DNA of 64,000 nucleotides from the NCBI RefSeq assembly GCF_032931615.1, contig NZ_CP136759.1, positions 2,170,001 through 2,234,000 on the forward strand, in the 5' to 3' direction. This document shows positions 46,617 through 56,603 of the stretch, in pieces. Source of the DNA: Palleronia sp. LCG004 (GTDB lineage: Bacteria; Pseudomonadota; Alphaproteobacteria; Rhodobacterales; Rhodobacteraceae). The notes under the pieces are model-generated. The model worked only from the letters and a program-made list of their open reading frames with translations. It did not search any database and had not been told where the DNA came from. The position numbers were made by a program, and so were the translations under genes. Position 1 is the stretch's first letter. Each line of letters starts with the position of its first letter.

Positions 46617-47107
46617 GGCCTGCCGATCTGGTCCTCACACCGCGCGGGCTGCGCATCGCCGGGCGATACCTGCCCTGCACGATCGGTCGCGGCGGCATCG
46701 CAACCGACAAGCGCGAGGGCGACGGGGCGACGCCGCGCGGGGTCCACCGGATCGTGGGGCTGCTCTACCGCGCCGATCGCATGGCGCGCCCTGCCCCCTG
46801 GGCCCGCGCCATCGGGCCGCGCGATCTCTGGTCCGACGATCCGGACGCGCCCGACTACAATCACAACGTCCTCGCCCCCTATCCCCGTTCGCACGAACGG
46901 CTTTGCCGGGCAGATCGGCTCTACGATCTCGTGCTGATCACCGACTGGAACTGGCCGCATGCCGTGCCGGGCCGTGGCTCGGCAATCTTCATACATCGCT
47001 GGCGTGCGCGCGGATTTCCAACTGCCGGATGTGTGGCGCTGTCGCCCGAACACCTGTTCTGGCTTGCCGGCCGTGTTTCCCTCGGCACGCGGCTGATCGT
47101 GCGCTAG
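46613..47107 (+). CDS. L,D-transpeptidase (YkuD) family protein
   Basis: A 164-aa YkuD-domain protein, probably a peptidoglycan cross-linking or lipoprotein-attaching enzyme. The active-site motif is seen as FIHRWRARGFPTAGCVAL, with the catalytic Cys in TAGC and the His in IHRW. DGATPRGVHRIV is also typical. No clear signal peptide is visible, which is common for this compact subgroup. Translation is coupled to ribA. Its stop overlaps that of convergent YggS. Confidence 0.85.
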   Translation: MRPADLVLTPRGLRIAGRYLPCTIGRGGIATDKREGDGATPRGVHRIVGLLYRADRMARPAPWARAIGPRDLWSDDPDAPDYNHNVLAPYPRSHERLCRADRLYDLVLITDWNWPHAVPGRGSAIFIHRWRARGFPTAGCVALSPEHLFWLAGRVSLGTRLIVR

Positions 47108-47757
47108 TCGTAATCGCGCGCCCCGAAAATTGCCGAGCCCACCCGCACATGCGTGGCTCCGGCAGCGATCGCCGCTTCGAAATCCGCGCTCATCCCCATG
47201 GAAAGACCGTCGAGCCCGTTCCGGTCCGCCATCGCAGCAAGCGTCTCGAAATGGGCGGAGGGATCGTCGTCGACCGGCGGAATGCACATGAGGCCCCTGA
47301 TCGGCAGATCGAGCCCCCGGCATTCGGTTACGAAATCGTCCAGCGCGTCGCACGCGATCCCCGCCTTCTGATCCTCGTTACCGATATCGACCTGGATGAA
47401 CAGATCCGGGCAGCGCCCCATCTCCTGGGCGAGCCGCGCGATCGTCCGGGCAAGCTTTGGCCGGTCGAGCGTGTGGATCACGTCGAACAGCTCCATCGCC
47501 GCGCGCGCCTTGTTGGTCTGGAGAGCCCCGATGAGATGCAGCTCCACCCCGGCGAATCGCTCGGCGAAGCCCGGCCACTTGCCTTGCGCCTCCTGAACGC
47601 GATTCTCTCCGAAGACGCGGTGACCTTCGTTCAGCACTGCCTCGACCCGTGCATCGGGCTGGACCTTGCTCACCGCGATGAGCGTGACGTCTTCGCGCGC
47701 GCGCCCCGCCTTTCGGGTGGCGTCGTCGATGCGGGTTTCGATCTCGGATAGCGACAT
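47104..47757 (-). CDS. YggS-family PLP homeostasis protein
   Basis: Pyridoxal-phosphate-binding TIM-barrel protein, 217 aa. PLP binds the Lys in LIAVSKVQP; FGENRVQEA, HLIGALQTNK and GLSMGMSADFEAAI are conserved. It has no known catalytic activity but keeps PLP and amino-acid pools in balance. It is a single gene upstream-facing the porin gene in the same direction, separated by the porin terminator. Confidence 0.93.
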   Translation of the reverse strand: MSLSEIETRIDDATRKAGRAREDVTLIAVSKVQPDARVEAVLNEGHRVFGENRVQEAQGKWPGFAERFAGVELHLIGALQTNKARAAMELFDVIHTLDRPKLARTIARLAQEMGRCPDLFIQVDIGNEDQKAGIACDALDDFVTECRGLDLPIRGLMCIPPVDDDPSAHFETLAAMADRNGLDGLSMGMSADFEAAIAAGATHVRVGSAIFGARDYD

Positions 47758-47800
47758 GATGCGGTCCCTCCTCTGCCCCTCTTGGCCATGACGGGGCGCA

Positions 47801-47830
47801 AAAGAAAAGGGCGGGTCCGAAGACCCGCCC
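47801..47830 (-). terminator. Terminator of the porin gene
   Basis: On the minus strand a 9-bp GC stem with a TTCG tetraloop (47809-47830) is followed by TTTTCTTTT, a textbook Rho-independent terminator. It lies 26 bases past the porin stop. Confidence 0.93.
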
Positions 47831-47856
47831 GATTCTCGATCCTGATCCGAATGGGA

Positions 47857-48915
47857 TCAGAAGTTCATGCGGATACCGAGCGAGAAGTTGTCGGTGTCTT
47901 CGAAGCCGCCGATGTTGTCGTACTCGCTGCGAGCCCAGCCACCCTGAAGGTTGGCACCGCCGCCGAGGTCGTAGTTGGCGATGAGGCCGAGACCCTGCAC
48001 GTCGCCCTGGTCGGTTTCGAAGATGCCGTAGTTGGCGGCAACTTTGAAGCCGGCGATGTCATAGCCGAGCGCCAGACCGTAATGGTTGTCGAGCATGGCG
48101 TTGTTCGGCTGACCGACGAACTCGTTCTGGATCGGGCTGGTGGGGTCCTGCTGGACCGTGCCGACGACGAGCGGAGCGTTGTCGTAGGTCGAGTAGTTGA
48201 AGATCACCTGGAGACCGAAGCCCAGGATCGTGTCGAGGCTGAGACCCGTGACATTGGTGTCGCCGGCCTGCTGGTAGCCGAGGCCCGCACCGAAGTCGTT
48301 GCCGGCAAAGGTTCCTGCATAACGAACACCGACGGCAAGAACGTTGTCGTCCTCGATCTCGTCGAGCGAGTCGCCGAAGTCGAAGTCGGCATCGGAATCC
48401 GAGTCACGGTCATCGTCGATCTCGGCCGAAACGGCCACCGAGAAGTCGCCGAAGGAATAGTCGTAGCGAGCGACCTGACCGTCGTAGGTGCCGTCGAGGC
48501 CGGAGTTGCCGTTGTAGCCGGCATGCTCGTGAACGTCGTCGATCGTGCCGCCGATGATCGCTTCCTGCATGACGAAGTCGAGCGCACCGTCGGTGTCGCC
48601 CATGGTCAGCGTGCCGAAGGCGCTCGAAACGAAGATCGCGGTGTCGCTGCCGCCGTCGGTGGTGACGAAAGCACCGCCGTCGCCCTGCGTGGAGTCGAGA
48701 TCGACGAACGCACCGAAGGTGAGGCCGTTATCGGTCGTGCCCGACATGGAGAAACGGACGTCGATGTCGCTGTGGAACTGCGTATCGCGGTCGCTGCCGT
48801 CGGTCTCTTCACCGCCGATGATACCCATTTCGGCCCAACCCGACAGGTCGACGTCGGCCATCGCGAAGGTGGTGGACGCAACCAGCGCGGTGGTCGCCAT
48901 AAGAATGTTCTTCAT
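47857..48915 (-). CDS. Outer-membrane porin, Rhodobacter type
   Basis: Trimeric beta-barrel porin for small solutes, 352 aa. The signal peptide MKNILMATTALVASTTFAMA is followed by mature DVDLSGWAEMGI. Alternating hydrophobic strands continue to the C-terminal NFSLGIRMNF, whose final Phe is the barrel-assembly signal. It is very acidic, with Asp-rich loops (DDDRDSDSDADFDFGDS), consistent with a marine, calcium-rich environment. GAGGGAAAG precedes the ATG at 48915. The strong terminator suggests high expression. Confidence 0.92.
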   Translation of the reverse strand: MKNILMATTALVASTTFAMADVDLSGWAEMGIIGGEETDGSDRDTQFHSDIDVRFSMSGTTDNGLTFGAFVDLDSTQGDGGAFVTTDGGSDTAIFVSSAFGTLTMGDTDGALDFVMQEAIIGGTIDDVHEHAGYNGNSGLDGTYDGQVARYDYSFGDFSVAVSAEIDDDRDSDSDADFDFGDSLDEIEDDNVLAVGVRYAGTFAGNDFGAGLGYQQAGDTNVTGLSLDTILGFGLQVIFNYSTYDNAPLVVGTVQQDPTSPIQNEFVGQPNNAMLDNHYGLALGYDIAGFKVAANYGIFETDQGDVQGLGLIANYDLGGGANLQGGWARSEYDNIGGFEDTDNFSLGIRMNF

Positions 48916-49096
48916 GCTTTCCCTCATGATCTCTGTTCCGGCCCCAAAAGGTAAAGCGCCTCATGGGTACAGGCCGTGGAGTGCGCTTTTACGACCATCG
49001 TTTCAAGAAATCCCGGCGCGGCCCCGAGGTTTGCGAAGCCAGATGGTGCAAGGGTGCCACACTGGTTGCGGCCCGATCAGGGCCCGGAAAGCAATG

Positions 49097-49127
49097 AAAA
49101 AAGGCCGCCCCCTAATAGGAGACGGCC
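49097..49127 (-). terminator. Terminator of the small exported protein gene
   Basis: On the minus strand a GC stem (GGCCGTCTCC with GGGGGCGGCC, including G-T pairs) and a TATTA loop are followed by six Ts, about 34 bases after the stop at 49161. Confidence 0.8.
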
Positions 49128-49160
49128 CGTCGTTCGAACCCCGCTGACGCGGAGAGCGGA

Positions 49161-49424
49161 TTACTCTTCCGAGCCGCGAACGATGCTTTCGATCTCGCCG
49201 CAGGTATCCGCCGCGTCCGAAGACGACGCGGTCAGCGTGATGCCCGCGACCTGTGCCATGGTCAGGGTGTCGATGACGTTCGTGTCGATTTCGCAATCGC
49301 GCAGCGCACGATAGACCTGACCCGTCAGCATGCTCATATCGGAGCCCTGCTGGGCCATTGCGGCCGGGGCGGTCACACCACCGAGCGTTGCGGTCGCGGC
49401 GATAACGGTAAGGAAACGCTTCAT
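49161..49424 (-). CDS. Small exported protein of unknown function
   Basis: 87 aa. The signal peptide is KRFLTVIAATATLGG to PAAMAQ. The mature part of about 60 residues has two Cys (RDCEID and DTCGEIE), likely one disulfide. It looks helical, with Thr/Ala-rich TLTMAQVAGITLTAS. I know no named family. The gene has its own terminator and a ribosome-like AAAAGGA before the ATG, so it is probably truly expressed. Confidence 0.7.
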   Translation of the reverse strand: MKRFLTVIAATATLGGVTAPAAMAQQGSDMSMLTGQVYRALRDCEIDTNVIDTLTMAQVAGITLTASSSDAADTCGEIESIVRGSEE

Positions 49425-49601
49425 AATGGATGGTCCTTTTCTCTGTAGACCCACGACAGATAGACCGGGGGAACGCTTTGGCAAATCGTGTCGCAAAGAC
49501 GATCTCCGAAAGGTTGCCCCCCCGTCTACAGAGCTTTCTTGCCCGGATGGGACCACTGCGCTAGGGATGCGGCAATCGCGATCAGGGCAGAGCGGGTGGA
49601 C

Positions 49602-50048
49602 ATGCGTATCACGACCACAATCCGGGCGGGCGGCCTTCTGACGGCGCTGGCAATCCTCGCCGCCTGCGGCGAGAACGAATCGCGCGCCTTGCCCGAGCCG
49701 ACCGAACGCTCGACCATCTGGGATCTCTTCAGGTCCGAAGATCCGAACGTCACGATCGCCGTTAACAAGTATATCTGGACCGCCGCGCAACAGGTGCTGG
49801 ACTTCATGCCTGTCGAGACGGCAGATCCGTTTTCCGGCGTGATCGTCTACGGCTACGGCCGTCCGCCGGGCGGCGGCCCCGCCTATCGTGCCACGGTCTA
49901 CGTGCAGGATCCCGCGCTCGACGCCCGTTCGCTCAACGTCGCGCTCGCGACGCAATCGGGTCCCGCCAGCGCCGACACGATCCGCGCCATCGAGGACGCG
50001 ATCCTGACCCGTGCACGGCAATTGCGGCTGAGCGACGCGCGTCTCTAG
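49602..50048 (+). CDS. DUF3576 family lipoprotein
   Basis: A 148-aa protein with lipoprotein signal MRITTTIRAGGLLTALAIL followed by AACGEN (Cys at 22). The mature part has TIWDLF, VNKYIWTAAQQVLDFMPV and DPFSGVIVYGYG, matching DUF3576. This family commonly precedes leuS-lptE-holA in Rhodobacteraceae, as here except for an intervening opposite-strand glycosyltransferase. A role in the outer membrane is possible but unproven. Confidence 0.82.
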   Translation: MRITTTIRAGGLLTALAILAACGENESRALPEPTERSTIWDLFRSEDPNVTIAVNKYIWTAAQQVLDFMPVETADPFSGVIVYGYGRPPGGGPAYRATVYVQDPALDARSLNVALATQSGPASADTIRAIEDAILTRARQLRLSDARL

Positions 50049-51283
50049 CGTTCCGTCAGCGCGCGTATCCATTCGAACTGCACAGGCAGGGCAACCCGCT
50101 TGAGATCGTAGTTCCCCACGACATGCGCCCTGGCGGCACGGCCGAGCCTTTCTCGCAGGTCCGGATCGTCCAGCAGATCGCATGTCCGGGACACGAGCGC
50201 CCCGGTGTCGAAGAAATCGACCGTCAGTCCCGTCTCGTCATTGTTCAGGACCTCTCGCACGGGCGGCGTGTCGCTCGCCACGATCGCCGCGCCCGATGCC
50301 ATCGCCTCGAGCAGGGACCAGCTCAGAACGAACGGATACGTAAGGTACAAATGCACGCGCGCCACCTGAAGCGCCCGCGTGAAGTCCTCGCGCGGCAGGC
50401 GCCCGAGGAAATGCACGCGCGCCCAGTCGGCATCCGGAATATCCGGGCGGACCTCGCGGGTCATCGCCTCGCGCCAGGTACCGCCCCCGTCGGGGCCCGT
50501 GCCATAACTCACGCCGTCCTCGCCCACGATCAGCACCTGTGCACGGGGCCTTCGCCGCAGCAGTTCGGGCAGCGCGCGCATGAAGACGTGGAAACCGCGA
50601 TAGGGCTCAAGGTTACGGTTGACGAATGTCACGACCTCGTCCGCACGGCTCCAGCTTCCGTGACTCTCGACCGTCAGGCGCACCCCGGGATCGGGACGGA
50701 TCGCATCGGTGTCGATGCCGTCATGGATCACGTCGATCCGCTCGCGCAGGCACGGCGGATGCGCGTCCGCCTGCCAGCGCGTCGGGCTGATCCCGCGATC
50801 GGCCGCCTCCAGCTGGAGCCGGAGCGGCAGGTTCTTCATGTCGACGCGATGCGCCCGCCCGATCTCCGCGCCTTTGCGGAACTCCGGGTCGAAGTCGATA
50901 TCGGCACCCTCGGCCCGATAGAAGAATTCCGAGAACACACCGATCCGCGCATCGGGCCAGACATCCCTGAGAAACAGCGCCTCGCCCCAGCCCGAATGGG
51001 CCACGATGGCGTCGGGCCTGAGGCCCTTCTCGCGCAACGAAAGGCAGGCACGGTGAACCGCCGCCCCGCGATCGACCGCCCGGTTCATCGCCCCGAGCCA
51101 TGGATGCAGCCGCGCATCGGCGGGCGGCTCGTACCGATACGAAAGGATCCGCACCCCCCGCCAGGTCCGCGCCTCAGAAAAGCGGGAGGCGAGCGCCGCG
51201 ACGCGGTGGCCCTTCGCGGCAAGCGCGGGGGCGAGATGGGCGAACTGGCCCGGAAAGTTCTGGTGGATGAACAGGAATTCCAT
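50045..51283 (-). CDS. Glycosyltransferase, GT4-like
   Basis: A 412-aa two-lobed (GT-B) glycosyltransferase. The N-terminal lobe begins [19 protein letters not shown]. The C-terminal lobe contains [20 protein letters not shown] and the nucleotide-sugar site [20 protein letters not shown]. It probably builds a surface polysaccharide. The start at 51283 is chosen because family members begin with the same QNFPGQ segment. Its stop overlaps convergent DUF3576. No other polysaccharide genes are near. Confidence 0.85.
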   Translation of the reverse strand: MEFLFIHQNFPGQFAHLAPALAAKGHRVAALASRFSEARTWRGVRILSYRYEPPADARLHPWLGAMNRAVDRGAAVHRACLSLREKGLRPDAIVAHSGWGEALFLRDVWPDARIGVFSEFFYRAEGADIDFDPEFRKGAEIGRAHRVDMKNLPLRLQLEAADRGISPTRWQADAHPPCLRERIDVIHDGIDTDAIRPDPGVRLTVESHGSWSRADEVVTFVNRNLEPYRGFHVFMRALPELLRRRPRAQVLIVGEDGVSYGTGPDGGGTWREAMTREVRPDIPDADWARVHFLGRLPREDFTRALQVARVHLYLTYPFVLSWSLLEAMASGAAIVASDTPPVREVLNNDETGLTVDFFDTGALVSRTCDLLDDPDLRERLGRAARAHVVGNYDLKRVALPVQFEWIRALTER

Positions 51284-51429
51284 CTCGGGCTCCGTCTTCG
51301 GCGGGCATTCCGGCCCGTCATACCGCAATTTCCGCGCGGGATAAGGCCGAACCGGGGCCTTGGCGCTGGACCCCCCGGACGCGCGGCCATATCACTCGGG
51401 GGAAAATTCCAAGATCGCGAAAGCCATCC

Positions 51430-53994
51430 ATGCCCCGCTACGACGCATCGAAATCCGAACCTTTCTGGCAGGACGCCTGGGCCCGCGCGGGAACGTTCAC
51501 CGCCCGCCGCGACGAGACCAAGCCGAAATACTACGTGCTCGAGATGTTTCCCTACCCTTCGGGCGCGCTGCATATCGGGCATGTCCGCAACTATTCGATG
51601 GGGGACGTCGTCGCGCGCTACAAGATCGCGACCGGCCATGCCGTGCTGCACCCGATGGGCTGGGACGCGTTCGGCCTGCCCGCCGAGAACGCGGCGCAGG
51701 AACGGCGCGTCCATCCCGGCGACTGGACCTACGAGAACATCGCCAGCATGAAGGCGCAATTCGCGCGGCTCGGCCTCTCGCTCGACTGGAGCCGGGAGTT
51801 CGCGACCTGCGATCCCGACTATTACGGCCAGCAGCAGGCGATGTTCATCGACTTTCTCGAGAAGGGCCTCGCCTATCGCAAGAACGCGGTGGTGAACTGG
51901 GATCCGGTCGACATGACCGTGCTCGCCAACGAGCAGGTCGAGGACGGGCGCGGCTGGCGGTCCGGCGCATTGGTCGAGCGGCGCGAACTTACGCAGTGGT
52001 TCTTCCGCATCTCGGATTATTCCGATGAGCTTCTCTCGGCGCTCGACCGGCTCGACAACTGGCCGGACAAGGTCAAGACGATGCAGGCGAACTGGATCGG
52101 CAAGTCGCGCGGTCTGCAATTCGCCTTCTCGGTGATCGACCCGCCCGAAGGTCACGACCGCGTCGAGGTCTACACGACCCGTCCCGACACGCTCATGGGA
52201 GCGAGCTTCGTCGGCATCTCTCCCGATCATCCGCTGGCCCGGTCGCTCGAGCGCGACAACGCCGATCTTGCCGCGTTCAACGCCGAATGCCGTCGCATGG
52301 GCACGGCCGAGGAAGAGCTCGAAAAGGCCGAGAAACGCGGCTTCGACACCGGCCTCAAGGTCCGCCATCCGTTCGACACGTCATGGGAGCTTCCCGTCTA
52401 CGTCGCCAATTTCATCCTGATGGGTTACGGCACCGGCGCGATCTTCGGCTGCCCCGCCCACGATGCACGCGACCTCGAATTCGCCCGCAAGTACGATCTG
52501 CCCGTCGCCTCGGTCTTCCGCCCCGAAACGGGCGAACACGTCCTGCCCGAGGAGGGCGGTGCCGCCTGCGTGCCCCCGAAATCCGAGGAAGTCATCTATC
52601 TCCGCGGCTTCGCCGGCGACGAGGTGCAGACCGGCGACGCCGCGATCGAATCCGCCATCGCCTTCTGCGAGACGAACGGCGTCGGCCATGGCGTGACCAA
52701 GTTCCGCCTGCGCGATTGGGGCCTGTCGCGGCAACGCTATTGGGGCTGCCCGATCCCGGTCGTCCATTGCGAGACCTGCGGCACCGTGCCCGAAAAGAAG
52801 GAGAACCTGCCGGTCAAGCTGCCGCAGGACGTGAATTTCGACATACCGGGCAACCCGCTCGACCGGCACCCGACCTGGCGCGACGTGCCCTGTCCCGCAT
52901 GCGGCGCACCCGCAAAGCGCGAGACCGACACGATGGACACCTTCGTCGATTCGTCGTGGTACTTCGCGCGCTTCACCTCGCCCCATGCCTCGACGCCGAC
53001 CGATCCGGAGGAAGTCGCCTACTGGATGAACGTCGACCAGTATATCGGCGGTGTGGAACACGCGATCCTGCACCTGCTCTATTCGCGCTTCTACGCACGC
53101 GCGATGCAGGTCTGTGGCCACCTTCCCGAAAGCGCGGCCGAGCCGTTCGACGCGCTGTTCACCCAAGGCATGGTCACGCACGAGATCTACCAGACCGCGA
53201 CCCCCGAAGGCCGCACCGAATACCACTTCCCCGGAGACGTGGAGATCCGCGACGGCGTCGCCACGCTCAAGTCCGACGGACGTCCCGTGACGGTCGTCCC
53301 CTCTGCCAAGATGTCGAAATCCAAGCGCAACGTCGTCGATCCGGTCGAGATCATCGACCGCTACGGGGCCGATACGGCGCGCTGGTTCGTTCTTTCCGAT
53401 AGTCCGCCGGAGCGTGACGTGGAATGGACCGCAGCAGGGGCCGAGGCCGCCTCCAAGCATCTCGCCCGTGTCTGGCGCATCGCCGAAGGCGCGCGCGAGG
53501 CCCCCGAAACCGGGCGCGGCGACGAGGAGTTGCTGCGCGAGATGCACAAGGCGATCCACGACGTCACGATCGGCATCGAAAGTTTCGGCTTCAACACGTC
53601 CGTCGCGCGCCTCTATGCCTTTGCCAACGCGCTTTCGAAATCCGAGGCCGGCCGTCACGCGCAGGTCGCGGCTGCGCGTGTCATGGCGCAGCTCATGGCC
53701 CCGATGACCCCGCATCTGAGCGAGGAGATCTGGCACCTTCTGGGTGGAGAGGGCCTTGTGGCCGAGGCGTCCTGGCCCGTGGCCGATCCCGCCATGCTGG
53801 TCGAGGACGAGGTCACGATGCCCATTCAGATCAACGGCAAGCGCCGGGCAGAGATCCGGGTGCCCGCCGATCTCGACAAGGAGGCAGTCGAAGAGCGCGC
53901 CCTCGCGACCGAGGCCGTGCAGAAGGCGCTTGGCGGTGCGAGCCCCAAGAAGGTCATCGTCGTGCCCGGCCGGATCGTCAATGTCGTGGTCTGA
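51430..53994 (+). CDS. leuS: Leucyl-tRNA synthetase
   Basis: Charges tRNA-Leu, 854 aa. The class I signatures are HIGH at 48-51 (LHIGHVRN) and KMSKS at 627-631. The editing domain is present (TTRPDTLMG), as is the C-terminal anticodon-binding domain. It is the first gene of leuS-lptE-holA. The lptE start lies inside its last codons. Confidence 0.97.
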   Translation: MPRYDASKSEPFWQDAWARAGTFTARRDETKPKYYVLEMFPYPSGALHIGHVRNYSMGDVVARYKIATGHAVLHPMGWDAFGLPAENAAQERRVHPGDWTYENIASMKAQFARLGLSLDWSREFATCDPDYYGQQQAMFIDFLEKGLAYRKNAVVNWDPVDMTVLANEQVEDGRGWRSGALVERRELTQWFFRISDYSDELLSALDRLDNWPDKVKTMQANWIGKSRGLQFAFSVIDPPEGHDRVEVYTTRPDTLMGASFVGISPDHPLARSLERDNADLAAFNAECRRMGTAEEELEKAEKRGFDTGLKVRHPFDTSWELPVYVANFILMGYGTGAIFGCPAHDARDLEFARKYDLPVASVFRPETGEHVLPEEGGAACVPPKSEEVIYLRGFAGDEVQTGDAAIESAIAFCETNGVGHGVTKFRLRDWGLSRQRYWGCPIPVVHCETCGTVPEKKENLPVKLPQDVNFDIPGNPLDRHPTWRDVPCPACGAPAKRETDTMDTFVDSSWYFARFTSPHASTPTDPEEVAYWMNVDQYIGGVEHAILHLLYSRFYARAMQVCGHLPESAAEPFDALFTQGMVTHEIYQTATPEGRTEYHFPGDVEIRDGVATLKSDGRPVTVVPSAKMSKSKRNVVDPVEIIDRYGADTARWFVLSDSPPERDVEWTAAGAEAASKHLARVWRIAEGAREAPETGRGDEELLREMHKAIHDVTIGIESFGFNTSVARLYAFANALSKSEAGRHAQVAAARVMAQLMAPMTPHLSEEIWHLLGGEGLVAEASWPVADPAMLVEDEVTMPIQINGKRRAEIRVPADLDKEAVEERALATEAVQKALGGASPKKVIVVPGRIVNVVV

Positions 53995-54550
53995 CACCGC
54001 ACGCACGTGCCGCGGGGTGCCGGCCAAGGTCCGGGGCCTCGCCGGTCTCCTCGCCGCGGCGGCCCTTCTGGCCGCCTGCGGTTTCACCCCGGTCTACGGG
54101 CCGGAGGGGGCCGCCCGCGGGCTTCCGGGCGATATCGCCATCGCCACGCCGCGCGACGTGGCGGGCTATCTCCTCGTGGAGGAGCTCGAACGCCGCCTCG
54201 GACGCGCGGGGCCAAGTCCCGCCTATGACCTCACCGCCGATATCGATCTGGACGAGACCGGTCTCGGCATCACGGCGGATCAGGAAACGACGCGGATCCG
54301 CCTCGTGGGAGAGCTCGATTACGCGCTGAGCGAGACCGGAACGGGCCGCGTGGTCAAGCGGGGATCGGTGCGGAACTTCACCTCCTATTCCGCGCCCGTC
54401 TTCAGCATCGCGCGCAATTCCGTCGCGGGCAACGCCGTGTCGGTGCAGGCCGCCGAGGAGGACGCCATCGCCCGCCTCATGGTGATCCTGGCCGATCAGC
54501 TCGCCGCGGAACTGCTCGCGACGGCACCCGATTGGCGGGCCTCGCCGTGA
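53981..54550 (+). CDS. lptE: LPS-assembly lipoprotein LptE
   Basis: Outer-membrane lipoprotein that plugs LptD for lipopolysaccharide export, 189 aa. The lipobox is [12 protein letters not shown], the usual alphaproteobacterial LptE start. The ATG at 53981 overlaps leuS by 14 bases; a GTG at 54017 would give a shorter signal and is the alternative. Ser/Ala-rich [17 protein letters not shown] and [17 protein letters not shown] are family-like. Confidence 0.85.
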   Translation: MSWSDTARTCRGVPAKVRGLAGLLAAAALLAACGFTPVYGPEGAARGLPGDIAIATPRDVAGYLLVEELERRLGRAGPSPAYDLTADIDLDETGLGITADQETTRIRLVGELDYALSETGTGRVVKRGSVRNFTSYSAPVFSIARNSVAGNAVSVQAAEEDAIARLMVILADQLAAELLATAPDWRASP

Positions 54551-55569
54551 AGCTCGCCAGATCGGATGCCGCCGCCTGGATCGCGAAGCCACCCGAGGAT
54601 CGCCCCGGCACCCTGCTTTATGGCGAGGACGCGATGCGCGTGGCGCTCAAGCGACAGGACCTTGTCCGTGCGCTCATCGGCCCCAAGGGCGACGAGGAGA
54701 TGCGCCTCGAACGGATCTCGCCCTCCGATCTGACGGCCGAGAAAGGCGCTCTTGTCGATGCGATCAAGGCGCAGGGGTTCTTTCCGGGTCCGCGCGCCAT
54801 CCTCGTTGAGGACGCGACGAACAGCCACGCGAAACCGATCCTCGATGCCCTCGGGGAATGGAGACCGGGCGATGCGCATATCGTCGTGACGGCCCGCGCG
54901 CTGAAGCCTGCCTCGCAGCTCAGGAAAGGGTTCGAGGGACATCGCGCCGCCGCATCCATAGGCATCTACGACGAACCGATGGACGCGTCGGAGATCCGTG
55001 CCGCGCTCGAACGGGCCGGTCTCTCGGGCCTCGACCGCGATGCGGAGGGCGTGCTCCGTGGCTTTGCGGCGACGCTCGACCCCGGCGATTTCCGCCAGCT
55101 TCTCGAGAAGATCGCGCTCTACAAGTCGGGCGACGAGACACCCCTCACCGAAGCCGAGATCGCCCTCTGCGCGCCGGCCTCGACCGAGGCCGAGACTGAC
55201 GAGATCGTGGCCCTTGTGGCCGACGGGCATGCCGACCGGATCGGTCCGATCATGAATCGCCTCTGGGCGCAGGGCGCGCAGCCCGTCGCCCTCTGCATCG
55301 CGGCCGAACGACATTTCCGCACCCTTCTAAGCGCAGCGGCCGACCCCGGTGGCCCCGGCACCGGCGTCGGCAAGCTGCGCCCGCCGGTCTACGGGCCGCG
55401 CCGCGATGCGATCCTGCGGCAGGCCCAGCGCTGGGGCGTGCTGAGGCTCGAACAGGCGATGCGCCTGCTGACCGAGACCGATCTCACCCTCAGATCGAGC
55501 GCGCGCGCGCCGCATATGGCGGTCCTCGAACGCGCCTTCATTCGGCTCGCGATGATGGGCGGACGCTGA
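54547..55569 (+). CDS. holA: DNA polymerase III delta subunit
   Basis: Clamp-loader subunit that opens the beta clamp, 340 aa. An N-terminal Rossmann-like part (TLLYGEDAMRVALKRQ) is followed by DATNSHAKPILDAL and a C-terminal helical domain with LERAFIRLAMMG. The GTG start overlaps the lptE stop (GTGA). The three-gene order leuS-lptE-holA is conserved in the group. Confidence 0.9.
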   Translation: MKLARSDAAAWIAKPPEDRPGTLLYGEDAMRVALKRQDLVRALIGPKGDEEMRLERISPSDLTAEKGALVDAIKAQGFFPGPRAILVEDATNSHAKPILDALGEWRPGDAHIVVTARALKPASQLRKGFEGHRAAASIGIYDEPMDASEIRAALERAGLSGLDRDAEGVLRGFAATLDPGDFRQLLEKIALYKSGDETPLTEAEIALCAPASTEAETDEIVALVADGHADRIGPIMNRLWAQGAQPVALCIAAERHFRTLLSAAADPGGPGTGVGKLRPPVYGPRRDAILRQAQRWGVLRLEQAMRLLTETDLTLRSSARAPHMAVLERAFIRLAMMGGR

Positions 55570-55634
55570 GGCGGGGGAACGAATGGAACCTCCGGGCGCT
55601 TGGCCACGGATATCCCCCCTGCGGAGCCGCGATC

Positions 55635-56603
55635 ATGCCAGGAAAGTCAGCCATCGTCTGCGGCGGCAGCGCCGGGATCGGTCGGGCGATCGTCTCGGCG
55701 CTCGTCGATCGGGGTTACCGCGTGGGCGTGATCGCAAGGGGCCGGGACCGGCTCGAGGCCATGGCGGAGGATCCCAACATTGCCACCGCCGCCGCCGATG
55801 TGAGCGACGCCGCCGCGCTCGAAGCGGCGATCGAGGCGCTGGTGGCCGAGATCGGCACGCCGAGCGTCTGGATCAACTCCGCGATGCTGACGGTCTTCGC
55901 GCCGTTCGAAGAGGTTTCGGCGGAGGAATTCGCGCGCATCGTCGATGTCACCTTCATCGGTCAGGTCAACGGAACGCGGCTCGCGCTCAAGCATATGAAA
56001 GCGGGCAATATCGTCAATGTCGGGTCCGGCCTGGGTTATCGGCCGGTGCCGTTGCAATCCGCCTATTGCGCGGCGAAACATGCGATCAACGGTTTCACCG
56101 GATCGCTGCGATCGGAATTGATGCGTGACGGACGTCCGATCGCGCTGTCGATGGTGCAGTTGCCAGCTGTCAACTCCCCGCAATTCGACTGGGCGATCAA
56201 CCGGCTCGAGAAGAGGCCGCAGCCCGCGCCGCCGATCTACCGCCCCGACCTCGCCGCCCGTGCGGTCATGCGGGCGATCGACGAGGATGCGCGCGAAATC
56301 TTCGTCGGAAGCTCTGTCCTGAAGCTCGTCCTGCCGAATTTCCTCCTGCCCGGATGGCTCGACCGCAAGATGTCGACTAGCGGTGTCAGCGCGCAGAAAT
56401 CCGCAACCGACGAACCCGGCAACCGACCCGGAAATCTTTGGGACCCGGTCAGCTACGCCCCCCGTGCCGAAGGCAGCTTCGGCGACCGGGCAAAGGCGGA
56501 CGGCATCATCGTCGATGCCGATCTCGTACGAAAACTGACCCTCGCCGCGCTGGTAGGGGTGCCGCTGATCGTCGGCCTCATCCTCGGGATGCTGATCGGC
56601 TAG
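55635..56603 (+). CDS. Short-chain dehydrogenase with a C-terminal membrane segment
   Basis: NAD(P)-dependent SDR, 322 aa. The cofactor loop is GGSAGIGRA, the catalytic Ser lies in NVGSGLGY and the YxxxK motif is YCAAK. The usual NNAG is INSAM here. After the SDR core (about residue 235) a linker leads to one hydrophobic segment (LTLAALVGVPLIVGLILGML), which probably anchors it in the inner membrane. The substrate is unknown. It is convergent with the glucosidase. Confidence 0.85.
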   Translation: MPGKSAIVCGGSAGIGRAIVSALVDRGYRVGVIARGRDRLEAMAEDPNIATAAADVSDAAALEAAIEALVAEIGTPSVWINSAMLTVFAPFEEVSAEEFARIVDVTFIGQVNGTRLALKHMKAGNIVNVGSGLGYRPVPLQSAYCAAKHAINGFTGSLRSELMRDGRPIALSMVQLPAVNSPQFDWAINRLEKRPQPAPPIYRPDLAARAVMRAIDEDAREIFVGSSVLKLVLPNFLLPGWLDRKMSTSGVSAQKSATDEPGNRPGNLWDPVSYAPRAEGSFGDRAKADGIIVDADLVRKLTLAALVGVPLIVGLILGMLIG

